From the NCBI GenBank assembly GCA_934454005.1, contig CAKSGI010000061.1, forward strand, positions 1-9,757: 9,757 bases of DNA, in the 5' to 3' direction. Source of the stretch: an uncultured Eubacteriales bacterium. GTDB lineage: Bacteria > Bacillota_A > Clostridia > Oscillospirales > Acutalibacteraceae. Below the pieces are notes generated by a model. The model did no database searches, was not told where the DNA came from, and saw nothing but the letters and a program-made list of their open reading frames with translations. Both the position numbers and the translations under genes were made by a program. This document shows positions 1 through 8,457 of the stretch, in pieces (positions within the stretch are counted from its first letter, which is position 1; every line of letters starts with the position of its first letter).

Positions 1-389
1 GAGCTATGGTATCATCGAATGTTACAAATATTCCTAATGCGATATGTATTCCTAGAACAGCTACTGTAAAAGAGTTATGTGAGATATATAGTGCAAGCGA
101 TATTTTTATTAATTTAACAAAACAAGATACATTTCCAACTGTAAATATAGAAGCGTTAGCTTGTGGTTTACCAATTATTACATATAAGACAGGTGGATCA
201 CCAGAAGTTGTAACAGATAAAACTGGTATTGTAGTTGAGAAAAATAATATCGAAAAAATGAAAGATACAATTATGCAATTATCTAAAGATAATCCTTTCT
301 TGAAAGAAGATTGTATAAAAGAAGCTTCTAAATATTCTTTAGATAATATGTATCAGAATTATTTACAGTTATATAAAGAAGTTAAATAG
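1..389 (+). CDS. GT4-family glycosyltransferase, C-terminal part (5' end outside the window)
   Basis: The reading frame is open from the first bases of the window, so the gene begins upstream. The ATG at position 6 is an internal methionine, not a credible start: no ribosome binding site can be seen and the protein would lack its whole N-terminal domain. The visible ~128 residues are the second Rossmann half of a GT-B fold retaining glycosyltransferase (GT4). Counting from that methionine, the nucleotide-sugar binding signature reads D41-x7-E49 followed by A-L-A-C-G and then a T-G-G-S-P-E segment, typical of bacterial surface-polysaccharide GT4 enzymes. In these the first acidic residue of the E-x7-E motif is often Asp. 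The donor and acceptor sugars cannot be read from the sequence. It should act in the cytoplasm or at the inner membrane face on a lipid-linked glycan. The next gene follows after 23 bases, consistent with one operon. Confidence 0.9.
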   Translation, partial: AMVSSNVTNIPNAICIPRTATVKELCEIYSASDIFINLTKQDTFPTVNIEALACGLPIITYKTGGSPEVVTDKTGIVVEKNNIEKMKDTIMQLSKDNPFLKEDCIKEASKYSLDNMYQNYLQLYKEVK

Positions 390-412
390 TATAAGAAAAG
401 AGAAAAGGTGTT

Positions 413-1654
413 ATGAAAGTAATTATGTTATGTCCTGCTCTTAGAGAAGGTGTTGGTAAATACTTTAATATGCCAGAAGCAAGTCTAAGTGGATGGATTA
501 GTGGGGCTATAGAGGGCATTCAAAAATATGATGATATTTCATTGTCATTTGCAGCATTTCAAGAAAGTAAAACTTCCAGTATAGAAACAAAAGAAGTGGA
601 TGGTATTACTTATTATCTGGTGAAATATCATAATGAAGCTATATTAGATACATTTTTTAAAGAACATAAATTTGATATATATCATCTTTATGGTGCTGAA
701 AATGCTTTTTCTCATACAGTATTTCCATTTTTACCAATAGAAAAAACGCTAGTTTATATCCAGGGAATTATGTCGGAACATGTTTATCATTATAAAGCTA
801 ATTGTGATGAGTTTAATAATACAGGATATTTATTTAATAAATATTTAGATATGAATTTAAATTTATTAAAGAAACAGGCTGATAAAGAAATAGATATATT
901 TAAGAAAGCTAAATATATTGCTGGTAGAACAGAGTGGGATAGAGCTTTTCTATATAGGATACATAGTAATGCAAAATATTATTATTTAAGTGAAACATTA
1001 AGAGATATTTTTTATGTGTCACCTAAATGGGATGCAGACAAGATGAAAGAACATACTATATTTGTAACGCAAGCTGGTTATCCGGTTAAAGCAGCCCATA
1101 TGATAGTAGAAGTAGTAAGAATACTGAAGTCATATTATAGCGATATAAAATGTACGATATGTGGGACTAACTTAATGGATTCTTCAAGTTTAGCAACAAA
1201 GTTAGGTGTCTCTTATGCTAGTTTTATACAGAAACTAATTAAGAAATATGATTTACAGGACAATATTCTATTTGTTGGTAGTAAATCTGGAAAAGAAGTA
1301 GCAGATATGATGATTCTATCTAATGTATTCTTATCCGCATCATCTATTGAGAATTCTCCTAATTCTCTTCAAGAAGCGATGTTATTAGGTATGCCATGTG
1401 TTTCAAGCTTTGTAGGTGGCGTAAATACATTAGTAGACTCTAATGATGAAGTAGTGATGTATCCTTTTGATGATCCAATGAGAGCAGCTTATGAAATATC
1501 TAAAATATTTGAAGATAAAGAATATGCTAAGAAGCTATCTTCTCATGCAATAAAAAGAGCAGAAGTATTAACAGATAAAGAAGCTAATGCAAAAGCACTA
1601 TATGATATATATTGTGATATGATAGCGGAAAGCAAAATGAAAGGGATATATTAA
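413..1654 (+). CDS. GT4-family glycosyltransferase
   Basis: A 413-residue protein of normal length for a GT4, GT-B fold retaining glycosyltransferase. The N-terminal half carries a Gly-containing segment around residues 9-35 where an acceptor-binding loop is expected. The C-terminal half has a donor-site lysine region (T-Q-A-G-Y-P-V-K, K226) and a complete E313-x7-E321 motif followed by A-M-L-L-G-M-P. The usual R of the G-R-x5-K motif is not present (A-G-Y-P-V-K instead), so the phosphate-binding loop is somewhat divergent. The ATG at 413 is preceded by an AAAAGGTG ribosome binding site at 403-410. The stop codon overlaps the start of the deacetylase gene by one base (TAATG), which suggests translational coupling. 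No signal peptide or membrane segment is visible, so it is expected to be cytoplasmic. Family assignment is solid; sugar specificity is unknown. Confidence 0.9.
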   Translation: MKVIMLCPALREGVGKYFNMPEASLSGWISGAIEGIQKYDDISLSFAAFQESKTSSIETKEVDGITYYLVKYHNEAILDTFFKEHKFDIYHLYGAENAFSHTVFPFLPIEKTLVYIQGIMSEHVYHYKANCDEFNNTGYLFNKYLDMNLNLLKKQADKEIDIFKKAKYIAGRTEWDRAFLYRIHSNAKYYYLSETLRDIFYVSPKWDADKMKEHTIFVTQAGYPVKAAHMIVEVVRILKSYYSDIKCTICGTNLMDSSSLATKLGVSYASFIQKLIKKYDLQDNILFVGSKSGKEVADMMILSNVFLSASSIENSPNSLQEAMLLGMPCVSSFVGGVNTLVDSNDEVVMYPFDDPMRAAYEISKIFEDKEYAKKLSSHAIKRAEVLTDKEANAKALYDIYCDMIAESKMKGIY

Positions 1655-2433
1655 TGATTGAGAAGATTAAAGGCTTTGTGGCTTTTATATTAGATAAACT
1701 GGGAATATTAAATTTATTCATTATCAAATGCTATAAAGATACACAAGTAATTCGGGTAATTAATTATCATCGAACACCTGATAATGAACTAGCTACATTT
1801 AAGAAACAACTTGCATATTATCAAAAACATTTTGAGAATATAGACTATGAAACTTTTGTCTCTTTTATGAAGGGAGATATTCACTTAAGTAAACCGGGAA
1901 TTATATTGTCATTTGATGATGGTTTATTAAATAACTATGAAAATGCAGCTAAGTTACTAGAGCAATATCATCTTACAGGCTGGTTTTTTGTTTCTACGGG
2001 ATTATGTACTGAATCATATATGTCCTATGAAGATATGAAAGATTTAATTAAAAGAAATCATGTTATAGGTTGTCATACATATACACATCATAGAATGGAT
2101 GAACAAGATACTGAAGAATTACTACAACACGAAATAGTAGATGCGAAGAATGATTTAGAAAAAACACTGAATCATCCGGTAGATGTATTTTGCTGGTGTG
2201 GTGGTGAGGAAAACACTTATACCAAAAAAGCTCAAGTTAAGATAAGAGAAAACTATGACTGGGGATTTATGACAAATAGTGAATTAGTTACTAAAGAAAC
2301 AGATCATTATTTTTTAGAGAGAACTAATGTTGAAGCTAGATGGTCAGTATCTTTGATGAAATTTCAAATATCTGGAATTGTAGATGATTTATATAAAAAG
2401 AAAAGAAGTCATATATTAGATAAGTTAAACTGA
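1654..2433 (+). CDS. Divergent polysaccharide deacetylase-like protein (CE4/NodB fold)
   Basis: A 259-residue protein with the two metal-binding motifs of the CE4 (NodB-homology) family. S-F-D-D-G supplies D88 and D89 (general base and metal ligand in the family), and H141-T-Y-T-H145 supplies the two histidine ligands. The third conserved motif (normally with Arg and Pro) is replaced by C180-W-C-G-G-E-E around residues 180-186. The usual late L-x-H catalytic histidine is not evident; that region reads E-R-T-N-V-E-A-R-W near R223. It is therefore a divergent branch. The N-terminus (residues 1-25) is hydrophobic/amphipathic but not a clear signal peptide, which leaves a cytoplasmic or membrane-associated location possible. 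CE4 enzymes hydrolyse N- or O-acetyl groups from sugars; here the likely substrate is a sugar of the encoded glycan, but this is inferred from context. AAGGGA at 1641-1646 lies 7 bases before the ATG, inside the end of the upstream gene. Confidence 0.85.
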   Translation: MIEKIKGFVAFILDKLGILNLFIIKCYKDTQVIRVINYHRTPDNELATFKKQLAYYQKHFENIDYETFVSFMKGDIHLSKPGIILSFDDGLLNNYENAAKLLEQYHLTGWFFVSTGLCTESYMSYEDMKDLIKRNHVIGCHTYTHHRMDEQDTEELLQHEIVDAKNDLEKTLNHPVDVFCWCGGEENTYTKKAQVKIRENYDWGFMTNSELVTKETDHYFLERTNVEARWSVSLMKFQISGIVDDLYKKKRSHILDKLN

Positions 2434-2443
2434 GAAAATATTT

Positions 2444-2448
2444 AGGGG
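2444..2448 (+). promoter_or_regulatory. Ribosome binding site that favours the second ATG of the next gene
   Basis: AGGGG at 2444-2448 leaves only one base before the ATG at 2450 but seven bases before the ATG at 2456. The second spacing is near optimal for Gram-positive initiation, so 2456 is the better start. Confidence 0.7.
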
Positions 2449-2455
2449 AATGAAC

Positions 2456-3535
2456 ATGAAAGTTGTATGGTTAACAAAATCTTCTTCCAAATACAAGATG
2501 AAATTATTAAATAGAATAGGTGAAAAAGTATCTTTAACTGTATTATTTCTAGAAGATAAAACAGAATATAGTGCTATTGATTTTTATAGTGATTTAAATG
2601 GAAACTATACACTTATAGAATTAAAGAATTTAAAAGATGCAGATAAATATATTCAAGAAGCAGATATATTTGTAGACTCATATTATGCATCTAAATGGGG
2701 CCTTCATTGCACAAGTGTAGCGAGAAAATATAAGAAACATTCTATTATTCAGGCAGATGAAGGTATTGCTATAAAAAGATTTTTTTTGGTCGAAAAAGCA
2801 ATATCTTATTTTATGAATAGACATGAATATATTCTTAGTTCAAGTCACGTTACAGATAAATATTTCAACTATTATATTAAGAAACCAAAGAAGACATTTC
2901 ACTATCATTTCTCAAGTTTGAATCAAAGTGATATAGAAAAAAATGCAAAATACTATACGCAAAAAGAACAGTTCAAAAAGGAATTAAATTTAGATTTTTT
3001 TGTATTTCTAAGTGTAGGACAAATGATTCCTAGAAAAGGATTTGACATTCTTTTAAAAGCATATGCAAAATCAGGATTAAATGATTCAACGAAATTATTT
3101 TTGATTGGTGGAAAACCATATGATGAATTAATTCAGTTAAAACAAGAATTACATTTAGATAATGCAATATTTATGGATGCTATAACAAAAGAAGAGTTAA
3201 ACAAGTATTACGCAGCAAGTGATGCCTTTGTTTTTACAACTAGAGAAGATATTTGGGGACTTGTCATCAATGAAGCATTATCTTTTGGTCTTCCAGTTAT
3301 ATCCAGTGATAATTGTGTTGCGGCTGAACATTTTACAACAGATGAAAATGTCGGAATGTTAATAGAAAATGAAAATATAGATCAATTTGCTGAAGCTATG
3401 GTTAAGATATATGAAGATCATGCTTTAAGTAATGATGAATCTACTAAAGCATTATCTGCAATTAAAAAGTATACGATTGAAAATTCAGCTAATGAGATAG
3501 TTAGCATGTTTAATTGTATTATGGAGGAAAAGTAA
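2456..3535 (+). CDS. GT4-family glycosyltransferase
   Basis: A 359-residue glycosyltransferase when started at 2456; an in-frame ATG at 2450 would add two residues but sits too close to the ribosome binding site. The protein has the two-domain GT-B layout. The N-terminal part ends in an aromatic Y-H-F-S-S-L linker seen in many capsule-type GT4 enzymes. It is followed by the donor-phosphate motif G-Q-M-I-P-R193-K194-G and the signature E264-D265-I-W-G-L-V-I-N-E273-A. In that signature the first acidic residue at the x7 spacing is Asp, next to a Glu. This form is common in surface-polysaccharide transferases. No membrane segment is visible. It lies 22 bases after the deacetylase gene and one base before the next gene. 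A run of eight T occurs inside it at 2780-2787. Sugar specificity is unknown. Confidence 0.9.
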   Translation: MKVVWLTKSSSKYKMKLLNRIGEKVSLTVLFLEDKTEYSAIDFYSDLNGNYTLIELKNLKDADKYIQEADIFVDSYYASKWGLHCTSVARKYKKHSIIQADEGIAIKRFFLVEKAISYFMNRHEYILSSSHVTDKYFNYYIKKPKKTFHYHFSSLNQSDIEKNAKYYTQKEQFKKELNLDFFVFLSVGQMIPRKGFDILLKAYAKSGLNDSTKLFLIGGKPYDELIQLKQELHLDNAIFMDAITKEELNKYYAASDAFVFTTREDIWGLVINEALSFGLPVISSDNCVAAEHFTTDENVGMLIENENIDQFAEAMVKIYEDHALSNDESTKALSAIKKYTIENSANEIVSMFNCIMEEK

Positions 3536-3536
3536 A

Positions 3537-5081
3537 ATGTTTGAGTTTTTGAATGATACATCTAAAAGAAAAAGTTTTTTGATGTGTTGTGTATGGACAT
3601 TATTATTTTCATTTGTCGCACATGGATATTCATATTTTCATTTTATGCCTCAAAGTGATGCGATTATGTATTCATTAACAAATGCACCAATGGGAGAGGT
3701 GGTTTTAGGACGATATTTAATACCTTTATATTATAGTTTAGTAACTAAGTATTCAGTTCCTTTAATGACAGGGATTATTAGTGCAGTATTTTTAGGGATT
3801 ACTGTTTATTTGATAAGTGATTTATTTGAATTGAATACTAAATGGGAAAAAATAGTACTTGCGGGTTTATTAACATGTAATGCCAGTGTGACAGAAATAA
3901 ATAGCACCTTTCAATATACTTTAGGAATTTTCACATTAGCTATAGTGTTTGCAATTATAGGAACATATATCATATTAAAAACAAATGACAAAAAACATTA
4001 TCTTGTTTCTTTTATATTATTTGTTTTATCAATGGGATTATATCAAGGAGAAATACTTGCGGCAGCAATTTTATTTATTATTTATGCAGTTAAAGAATTG
4101 CTTGAAAATAAAGAAATAAAAAAAAGCATACTAAAAGGGATTCAATTAGTAGCTGTTTTACTTATTTCTGGTATTACATATTATGCAATCTATAAGATTT
4201 TATTAAGTGTAAATCATTTATCAGTTTCAACGGGATATAATTCATTCGACAATGTAATGAAATTTCAACTTGACGAATTTTTAGTAGATACAAAAGCAAA
4301 TATGATAGCTTTTGGATCATTTTTCTTTGGTAAAAACTGCTTTATTGGAACAGGTGCGAGAATTGCAAATATTTTGTTATTTGTAACAAGTGTTATTGCA
4401 ATTATCTTTTACATAAGAAGAAATAAAACTTTAAAACCTCTTCATATTTGTTTAATGGTCATATTAATTCTTTCATTACCATTTTTCTCAACGGCACTTA
4501 TGGTTGCAATGAAATTAAAAAAAATTAGATATTATGTTTGTCTGCCAATGTTTTTGTGCTATATATTACCACTTGTATTCTTTAATTTATTTAAAAAACA
4601 AACAAATAACAATAAATGGAAGAACATAATTATATTTTTAAGTTTTGTGATTATTTTTCAAAATTGTACATTTAGTAATAAAACATATACAATACAACAA
4701 TTATTGTACGATAGAACAGTTTCACTTATGACACAGATTGAAAGTGATTTATGTGATGTTGAAGGATATATTCCAGGAGAAACAAAGGTAGTTGCAATAG
4801 GTAGACTATATAAAAATGAATATTTATATGATATAGCCAGTGAATACTCACACTATGTTGCATTTGATAAATCATCAGTCACTTATACAGATACTCTAAA
4901 AACAATGTCTGAAATATTAGGATTACCAATTCTATGTGAAGATGATATGGGAATTATACATACATATGAACAAGAACAAGATGTATTAGATATGCCTAGT
5001 TTTCCGATAAAAGGATATATCCAAAAGAAAGATGATATAGTAATTATAAAATTGTCTTACTGGACTATAGATGAATATTAA
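3537..5081 (+). CDS. Polytopic membrane protein, GtrII-like glucosyltransferase family
   Basis: A 514-residue integral membrane protein with about ten predicted hydrophobic segments (roughly residues 14-34, 73-96, 104-112, 128-147, 155-168, 171-186, 202-223, 276-293, 302-320, 331-351 and 362-376, some short). A soluble C-terminal tail of about 135 residues follows. The first extracytoplasmic loop holds an Asp (S40-D41) and a G58-R59 pair, and a later segment has L-Y-Q near residue 170. This arrangement resembles the GtrII family of serotype-converting glucosyltransferases, GT-C type enzymes that use a polyprenyl-phosphate sugar outside the membrane. I recognise the pattern, not a clear orthologue. 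A Wzy-type polymerase is the main alternative, since no other polymerase candidate is present. GGAGG at 3523-3527 lies nine bases before the ATG, which follows the previous stop by one base. Two runs of eight A (4118-4125 and 4517-4524) occur in the gene. Confidence 0.65.
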   Translation: MFEFLNDTSKRKSFLMCCVWTLLFSFVAHGYSYFHFMPQSDAIMYSLTNAPMGEVVLGRYLIPLYYSLVTKYSVPLMTGIISAVFLGITVYLISDLFELNTKWEKIVLAGLLTCNASVTEINSTFQYTLGIFTLAIVFAIIGTYIILKTNDKKHYLVSFILFVLSMGLYQGEILAAAILFIIYAVKELLENKEIKKSILKGIQLVAVLLISGITYYAIYKILLSVNHLSVSTGYNSFDNVMKFQLDEFLVDTKANMIAFGSFFFGKNCFIGTGARIANILLFVTSVIAIIFYIRRNKTLKPLHICLMVILILSLPFFSTALMVAMKLKKIRYYVCLPMFLCYILPLVFFNLFKKQTNNNKWKNIIIFLSFVIIFQNCTFSNKTYTIQQLLYDRTVSLMTQIESDLCDVEGYIPGETKVVAIGRLYKNEYLYDIASEYSHYVAFDKSSVTYTDTLKTMSEILGLPILCEDDMGIIHTYEQEQDVLDMPSFPIKGYIQKKDDIVIIKLSYWTIDEY

Positions 5082-5095
5082 AAAAGAGGTTAAAT

Positions 5096-5899
5096 ATGGA
5101 AGATGTTACAGTTTTAATAAATAGTTGTGATAAATACAGTGATTTATGGGATCCATTTTTTACATTATTAAAAAAATATTGGAATCCAAAATATCCGATT
5201 GTTTTAAATACAGATTCAAAAAAATATTCTTTTGAAGGTTTAAATATTACTACATTTCAATTATTTAAAAATGAAAGAGTTGAGTGGAGTAAGATGTTAA
5301 GAGAGACACTTTCTCATATAAAAACAGAATATGTAATAACATTGCTGGATGATTTCTTTTTAGAAAAACCAGTAAATAAAGAAAAAATAGAAGAATGTAT
5401 TAAATGGATGAACCAGAATCAAAATATTGCGGCTTTTTACTTTGTACCAATTAAAGATGAAGAACAAGACAATAAATATCCAGGCTTTAAGAGAATAAAA
5501 GATGATGGAGAATATAGATTAAATTGTCAAGCTGCATTATGGCGTAAAGATATATTAGAAATGAATTTAAGAGATCATGAAAGTGCATGGTTATTTGAAA
5601 CTTTAGGCAGTAAAAGAAACGGCAGATGGCATAAAGAACAGATTTTTTATTGTGCACAGGAAGATAATTCAATTTTTGAATACAATAACCAAGAAGGTGG
5701 CGCATTACATAGAGGAAAATGGAACAAACATGCAGTTGATGTATGTGAGTTAAATGGTATTGAAATTGATACAACTAAAAGAGGTATAAATACCATGGTG
5801 ATGGGAAGTAAAAAGAGCATATTGAATTATTATGTTCATCGTTTATCACCGTCTAATATTTATAAGGCAATAAATAACAGGAGAAAATCTTATCGATGA
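5096..5899 (+). CDS. Putative GT-A-like glycosyltransferase, unclassified
   Basis: A 267-residue soluble protein with no signal peptide or membrane span. The opening (residues 4-9, V-T-V-L-I-N) looks like the first beta strand of a nucleotide-sugar binding GT-A fold, with L-N-T-D40 as a second strand end. A central Y-V-I-T-L-L-D85-D86-F-F segment sits where a metal-binding D-x-D-type motif would be expected. W64, shortly before it, and the tryptophan/histidine-rich part towards the C-terminus (H-R-G-K-W-N) could form the acceptor site. I do not recognise a named family with certainty; the assignment rests on these motifs, on the size, and on its place between two glycosyltransferase-pathway genes. 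Start: AGAGGT at 5085-5090 lies five bases before the ATG. The end overlaps the next gene by four bases (ATGA). The C-terminus is basic (R-R-K-S-Y-R), which may help membrane association. Confidence 0.6.
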   Translation: MEDVTVLINSCDKYSDLWDPFFTLLKKYWNPKYPIVLNTDSKKYSFEGLNITTFQLFKNERVEWSKMLRETLSHIKTEYVITLLDDFFLEKPVNKEKIEECIKWMNQNQNIAAFYFVPIKDEEQDNKYPGFKRIKDDGEYRLNCQAALWRKDILEMNLRDHESAWLFETLGSKRNGRWHKEQIFYCAQEDNSIFEYNNQEGGALHRGKWNKHAVDVCELNGIEIDTTKRGINTMVMGSKKSILNYYVHRLSPSNIYKAINNRRKSYR

Positions 5900-7122
5900 A
5901 AGTTGCGATTATTACAAATGGAGCTTTTCCTGTACCGGCAACTAAAGGTGGAGCAGTAGAAGCATTAGTAGAAGAATTGTTAGCTGAGAATGAAATGTAT
6001 GCTAAAGCAGACATTACACTTTTTAGTATTTATGATGAAGCTGCTGTAAATAAGTCCAAAGAATACACAAAAACTACTTTTAAATTTATTGATCCAAGTC
6101 GTATGAGTAAAGACGTAGATGGGTTCTTTCATTTTATTGCGTATAATATTTGCCATTCTAAGCGACATTTAGCATTTAAGACAACCTTTCAAAGAATAAA
6201 TTATTTGTATATTGTCGCTAAAATGATTAATAAAGAGGATTTTGATAAGATAGTTGTAGAAAATCAATTAGCTTCTTTGTGGGTTTTAAAATATAAGAAC
6301 AATATGGAAAAATATAAAAATAAAGTATATTTCCATTTACATAATCATCCTGCTAAATATGCTAATGCAAAGGATTTGTTACTAAGTTGTAATAAAATAA
6401 TTGCAGTAAGTGAATTTATTGGTAAAGCATTCGCCAAAAATATTGGTATAGAATATAACGAAAATAAATTTGCTGTATTAAAAAATATGGTAGATGAAAA
6501 ATTGTTTGACCCTTCTAAAATAAGTGAAACTCAAATAAATGGAATCAAAAAGAAATTTAATATTCACGATGAAAAAGTTGTTTTATTTTTGGGCCGTTTA
6601 ATTCCAGGCAAGGGTGTAGCTGAATTAATGCAGGCATTTAATCAAATAGATAATGAAAATGTGAAATTAGTTATTGTGGGAAGTTTTAATTTTAATTCAT
6701 CAGAACATAGTACTTATGAAGATAAATTAGAACAACTAATGAATGAAATAGGTAAAGATAAGATTATATTTACAGGCTTTATTCCTCATGATGAAATATC
6801 TTTATATTACTCAATCGCAGATATTGTAGTGTTACCTTCTATATGTGAAGAAGCTGCAGGATTAACAATGATTGAAACAATATTAATGCATAAACCTCTT
6901 ATTACAACTACAATGGGTGGAATACCAGAATATGCATCTGATAAGTGTGCAATAAAATTAGAGAATGATGAACATTTAGTACATAACTTAAAAAATACAA
7001 TGAGGGAATTATTAAATGATGAAAAAAAGAGAGAAGAAATGGCTTTTAACTGCTATGAGGATTCTAAAAATTGGAAGCGAGAGACATTCTATAATAATTT
7101 CATTTTATTGTTAGAGAAATAG
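5896..7122 (+). CDS. GT4-family glycosyltransferase
   Basis: A 408-residue GT-B fold retaining glycosyltransferase with all the usual signatures. These are an N-terminal G18-G19-A-V-E22 acceptor/donor loop; an H147-L-H149-N-H151 cluster in the first domain; the donor-phosphate motif L-G-R234-L-I-P-G-K239-G; and the signature E318-E319-A-A-G-L-T-M-I-E327, giving E-x7-E between 319 and 327. A G-G-I-P-E loop follows. It is the most canonical GT4 of the window. It starts within the stop codon of the preceding gene (four-base ATGA overlap), and its ribosome binding site AGGAGA at 5879-5884 is a rather long 11 bases away, so re-initiation by terminating ribosomes probably contributes. It is expected in the cytoplasm, adding one sugar of the repeat unit. 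The donor is unknown. Confidence 0.93.
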   Translation: MKVAIITNGAFPVPATKGGAVEALVEELLAENEMYAKADITLFSIYDEAAVNKSKEYTKTTFKFIDPSRMSKDVDGFFHFIAYNICHSKRHLAFKTTFQRINYLYIVAKMINKEDFDKIVVENQLASLWVLKYKNNMEKYKNKVYFHLHNHPAKYANAKDLLLSCNKIIAVSEFIGKAFAKNIGIEYNENKFAVLKNMVDEKLFDPSKISETQINGIKKKFNIHDEKVVLFLGRLIPGKGVAELMQAFNQIDNENVKLVIVGSFNFNSSEHSTYEDKLEQLMNEIGKDKIIFTGFIPHDEISLYYSIADIVVLPSICEEAAGLTMIETILMHKPLITTTMGGIPEYASDKCAIKLENDEHLVHNLKNTMRELLNDEKKREEMAFNCYEDSKNWKRETFYNNFILLLEK

Positions 7123-7138
7123 AAGATATAATACAAGC

Positions 7139-8457
7139 ATGCAAAAAAAGAAAAAAGAAGTTTCAAAAGTATTTTCTAATACTTTGTGGATATTGATGGG
7201 GCAAGGTTTTCAAGCATTGTTGGCGTTTATTTTCAGTGTATGGACAGCTAAATATTTAGGACCTAATAACTATGGAATCATAAATTATGTCATGTCTATC
7301 ATCGCTATATTTTCAGCGATTAGTAATTTAGGTTTTACTACAACTTTAGTTAAATTTGTAATCCATGAGGGAGAAGCAGAAGGACAAATATTAGGTACTT
7401 CAATTTTGTGTCGTTTGCTTACAAGTTTTATTTCATCAGTTGTAATTGTCATTTATTTGTCAATTGTTAGACCAAATGATTTATCAATTCTACTTGTTGG
7501 CATTTTTGAATGTATAGGCTTTATACTACAATCTTTTGGCGTTATTTCACAATGGTTTCAAGCTCATCTAAATTCAAAAGTATCAGTAATTATCAGTAAT
7601 ATTTCATATTTATTAATATCTTTTGTTCGTTTCTATTTCTTGATTAGTCAAAAGACAGTTGAGTATTTTGCGTTAATTTCAATAATACAATATGCGTTTA
7701 ATTCAATTGCATATTTATATACTTATAAAAAATATAATGGCAGGAAGTTATCATTTAGTTTAAATCGTGGTTTAGAAATGATTAAGTACAGTTATCATTT
7801 CATTATTTCTGATTTAGTTACTACTGTTTATTCACAAATGGATAAAATCATGTTATCAACATTTATGTCTGATACAAGTGTTGGATATTATTCTGTAGCT
7901 TATAACTTATGTAATGCTTGGGAATTTATAGTAGGATCTATTTTCACATCGGCAACACCACTTATTATTTCTGACTACAATAATGATAAAGAACTATATA
8001 AAAAACATTTTAAGAAGACGATTATTATTGTGTGGTATATAGCACTATGCATTAGTATTTTCGTTACAATATTTGCAAAATTTATTATTCATATACTATA
8101 TGGTCAACAATATTATGAATCTATTTTAGTATTACAGATTATTTGTTGGTATACACCATTTTTATATATCAACCGCTTTCGAACAATTTGGTTGATTTGT
8201 GAAAATAAACAGCAATATGACAAGAAAATTGTTACTTTTGGTTTAATCTGTAATTTAATATTAAATTACTTTTTGATTGGTCTAATGGGACCAAGTGGTG
8301 CAGCAATGGCGACAATTATTACACAAATCATAACAGGTATTATTACGCCATTATTAATTAGTGAAATTCGGGAATATGTTTATATGTTCTTTGAAGCAAT
8401 TGTTGATGTAAAAGAAATAAAAACAATTATATTAGATTTGATGAAGGGGAAATTAGG

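Noticed and set aside
6..8. ATG near the left edge as a gene start
   Set aside because: The frame is open to the window edge, no ribosome binding site precedes it, and the product would be only the C-terminal third of a glycosyltransferase.
1763..1785. 7-base inverted repeat (ATTATCA / TGATAAT) with a 9-base loop
   Set aside because: It is inside the deacetylase coding sequence, is AT-only except for one pair, has no following T run, and such weak stems are expected by chance.
5487..5774. Open frame of about 95 codons on the - strand
   Set aside because: It lies wholly opposite a well-supported gene (5096-5899), has no ribosome binding site that I can see, and its translation shows no recognisable domain. 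It is a composition artefact.
5980..6168. Short open frame on the - strand
   Set aside because: It is opposite the N-terminal region of the canonical GT4 gene at 5896-7122 and has no domain or initiation signal.
7108..7132. Possible promoter before the flippase gene (TTGTTA at 7108-7113 and TATAAT at 7127-7132)
   Set aside because: The spacing between the two boxes is 13 bases instead of about 17, most of it lies in the upstream coding sequence, and TATAAT-like strings are frequent in such AT-rich DNA.
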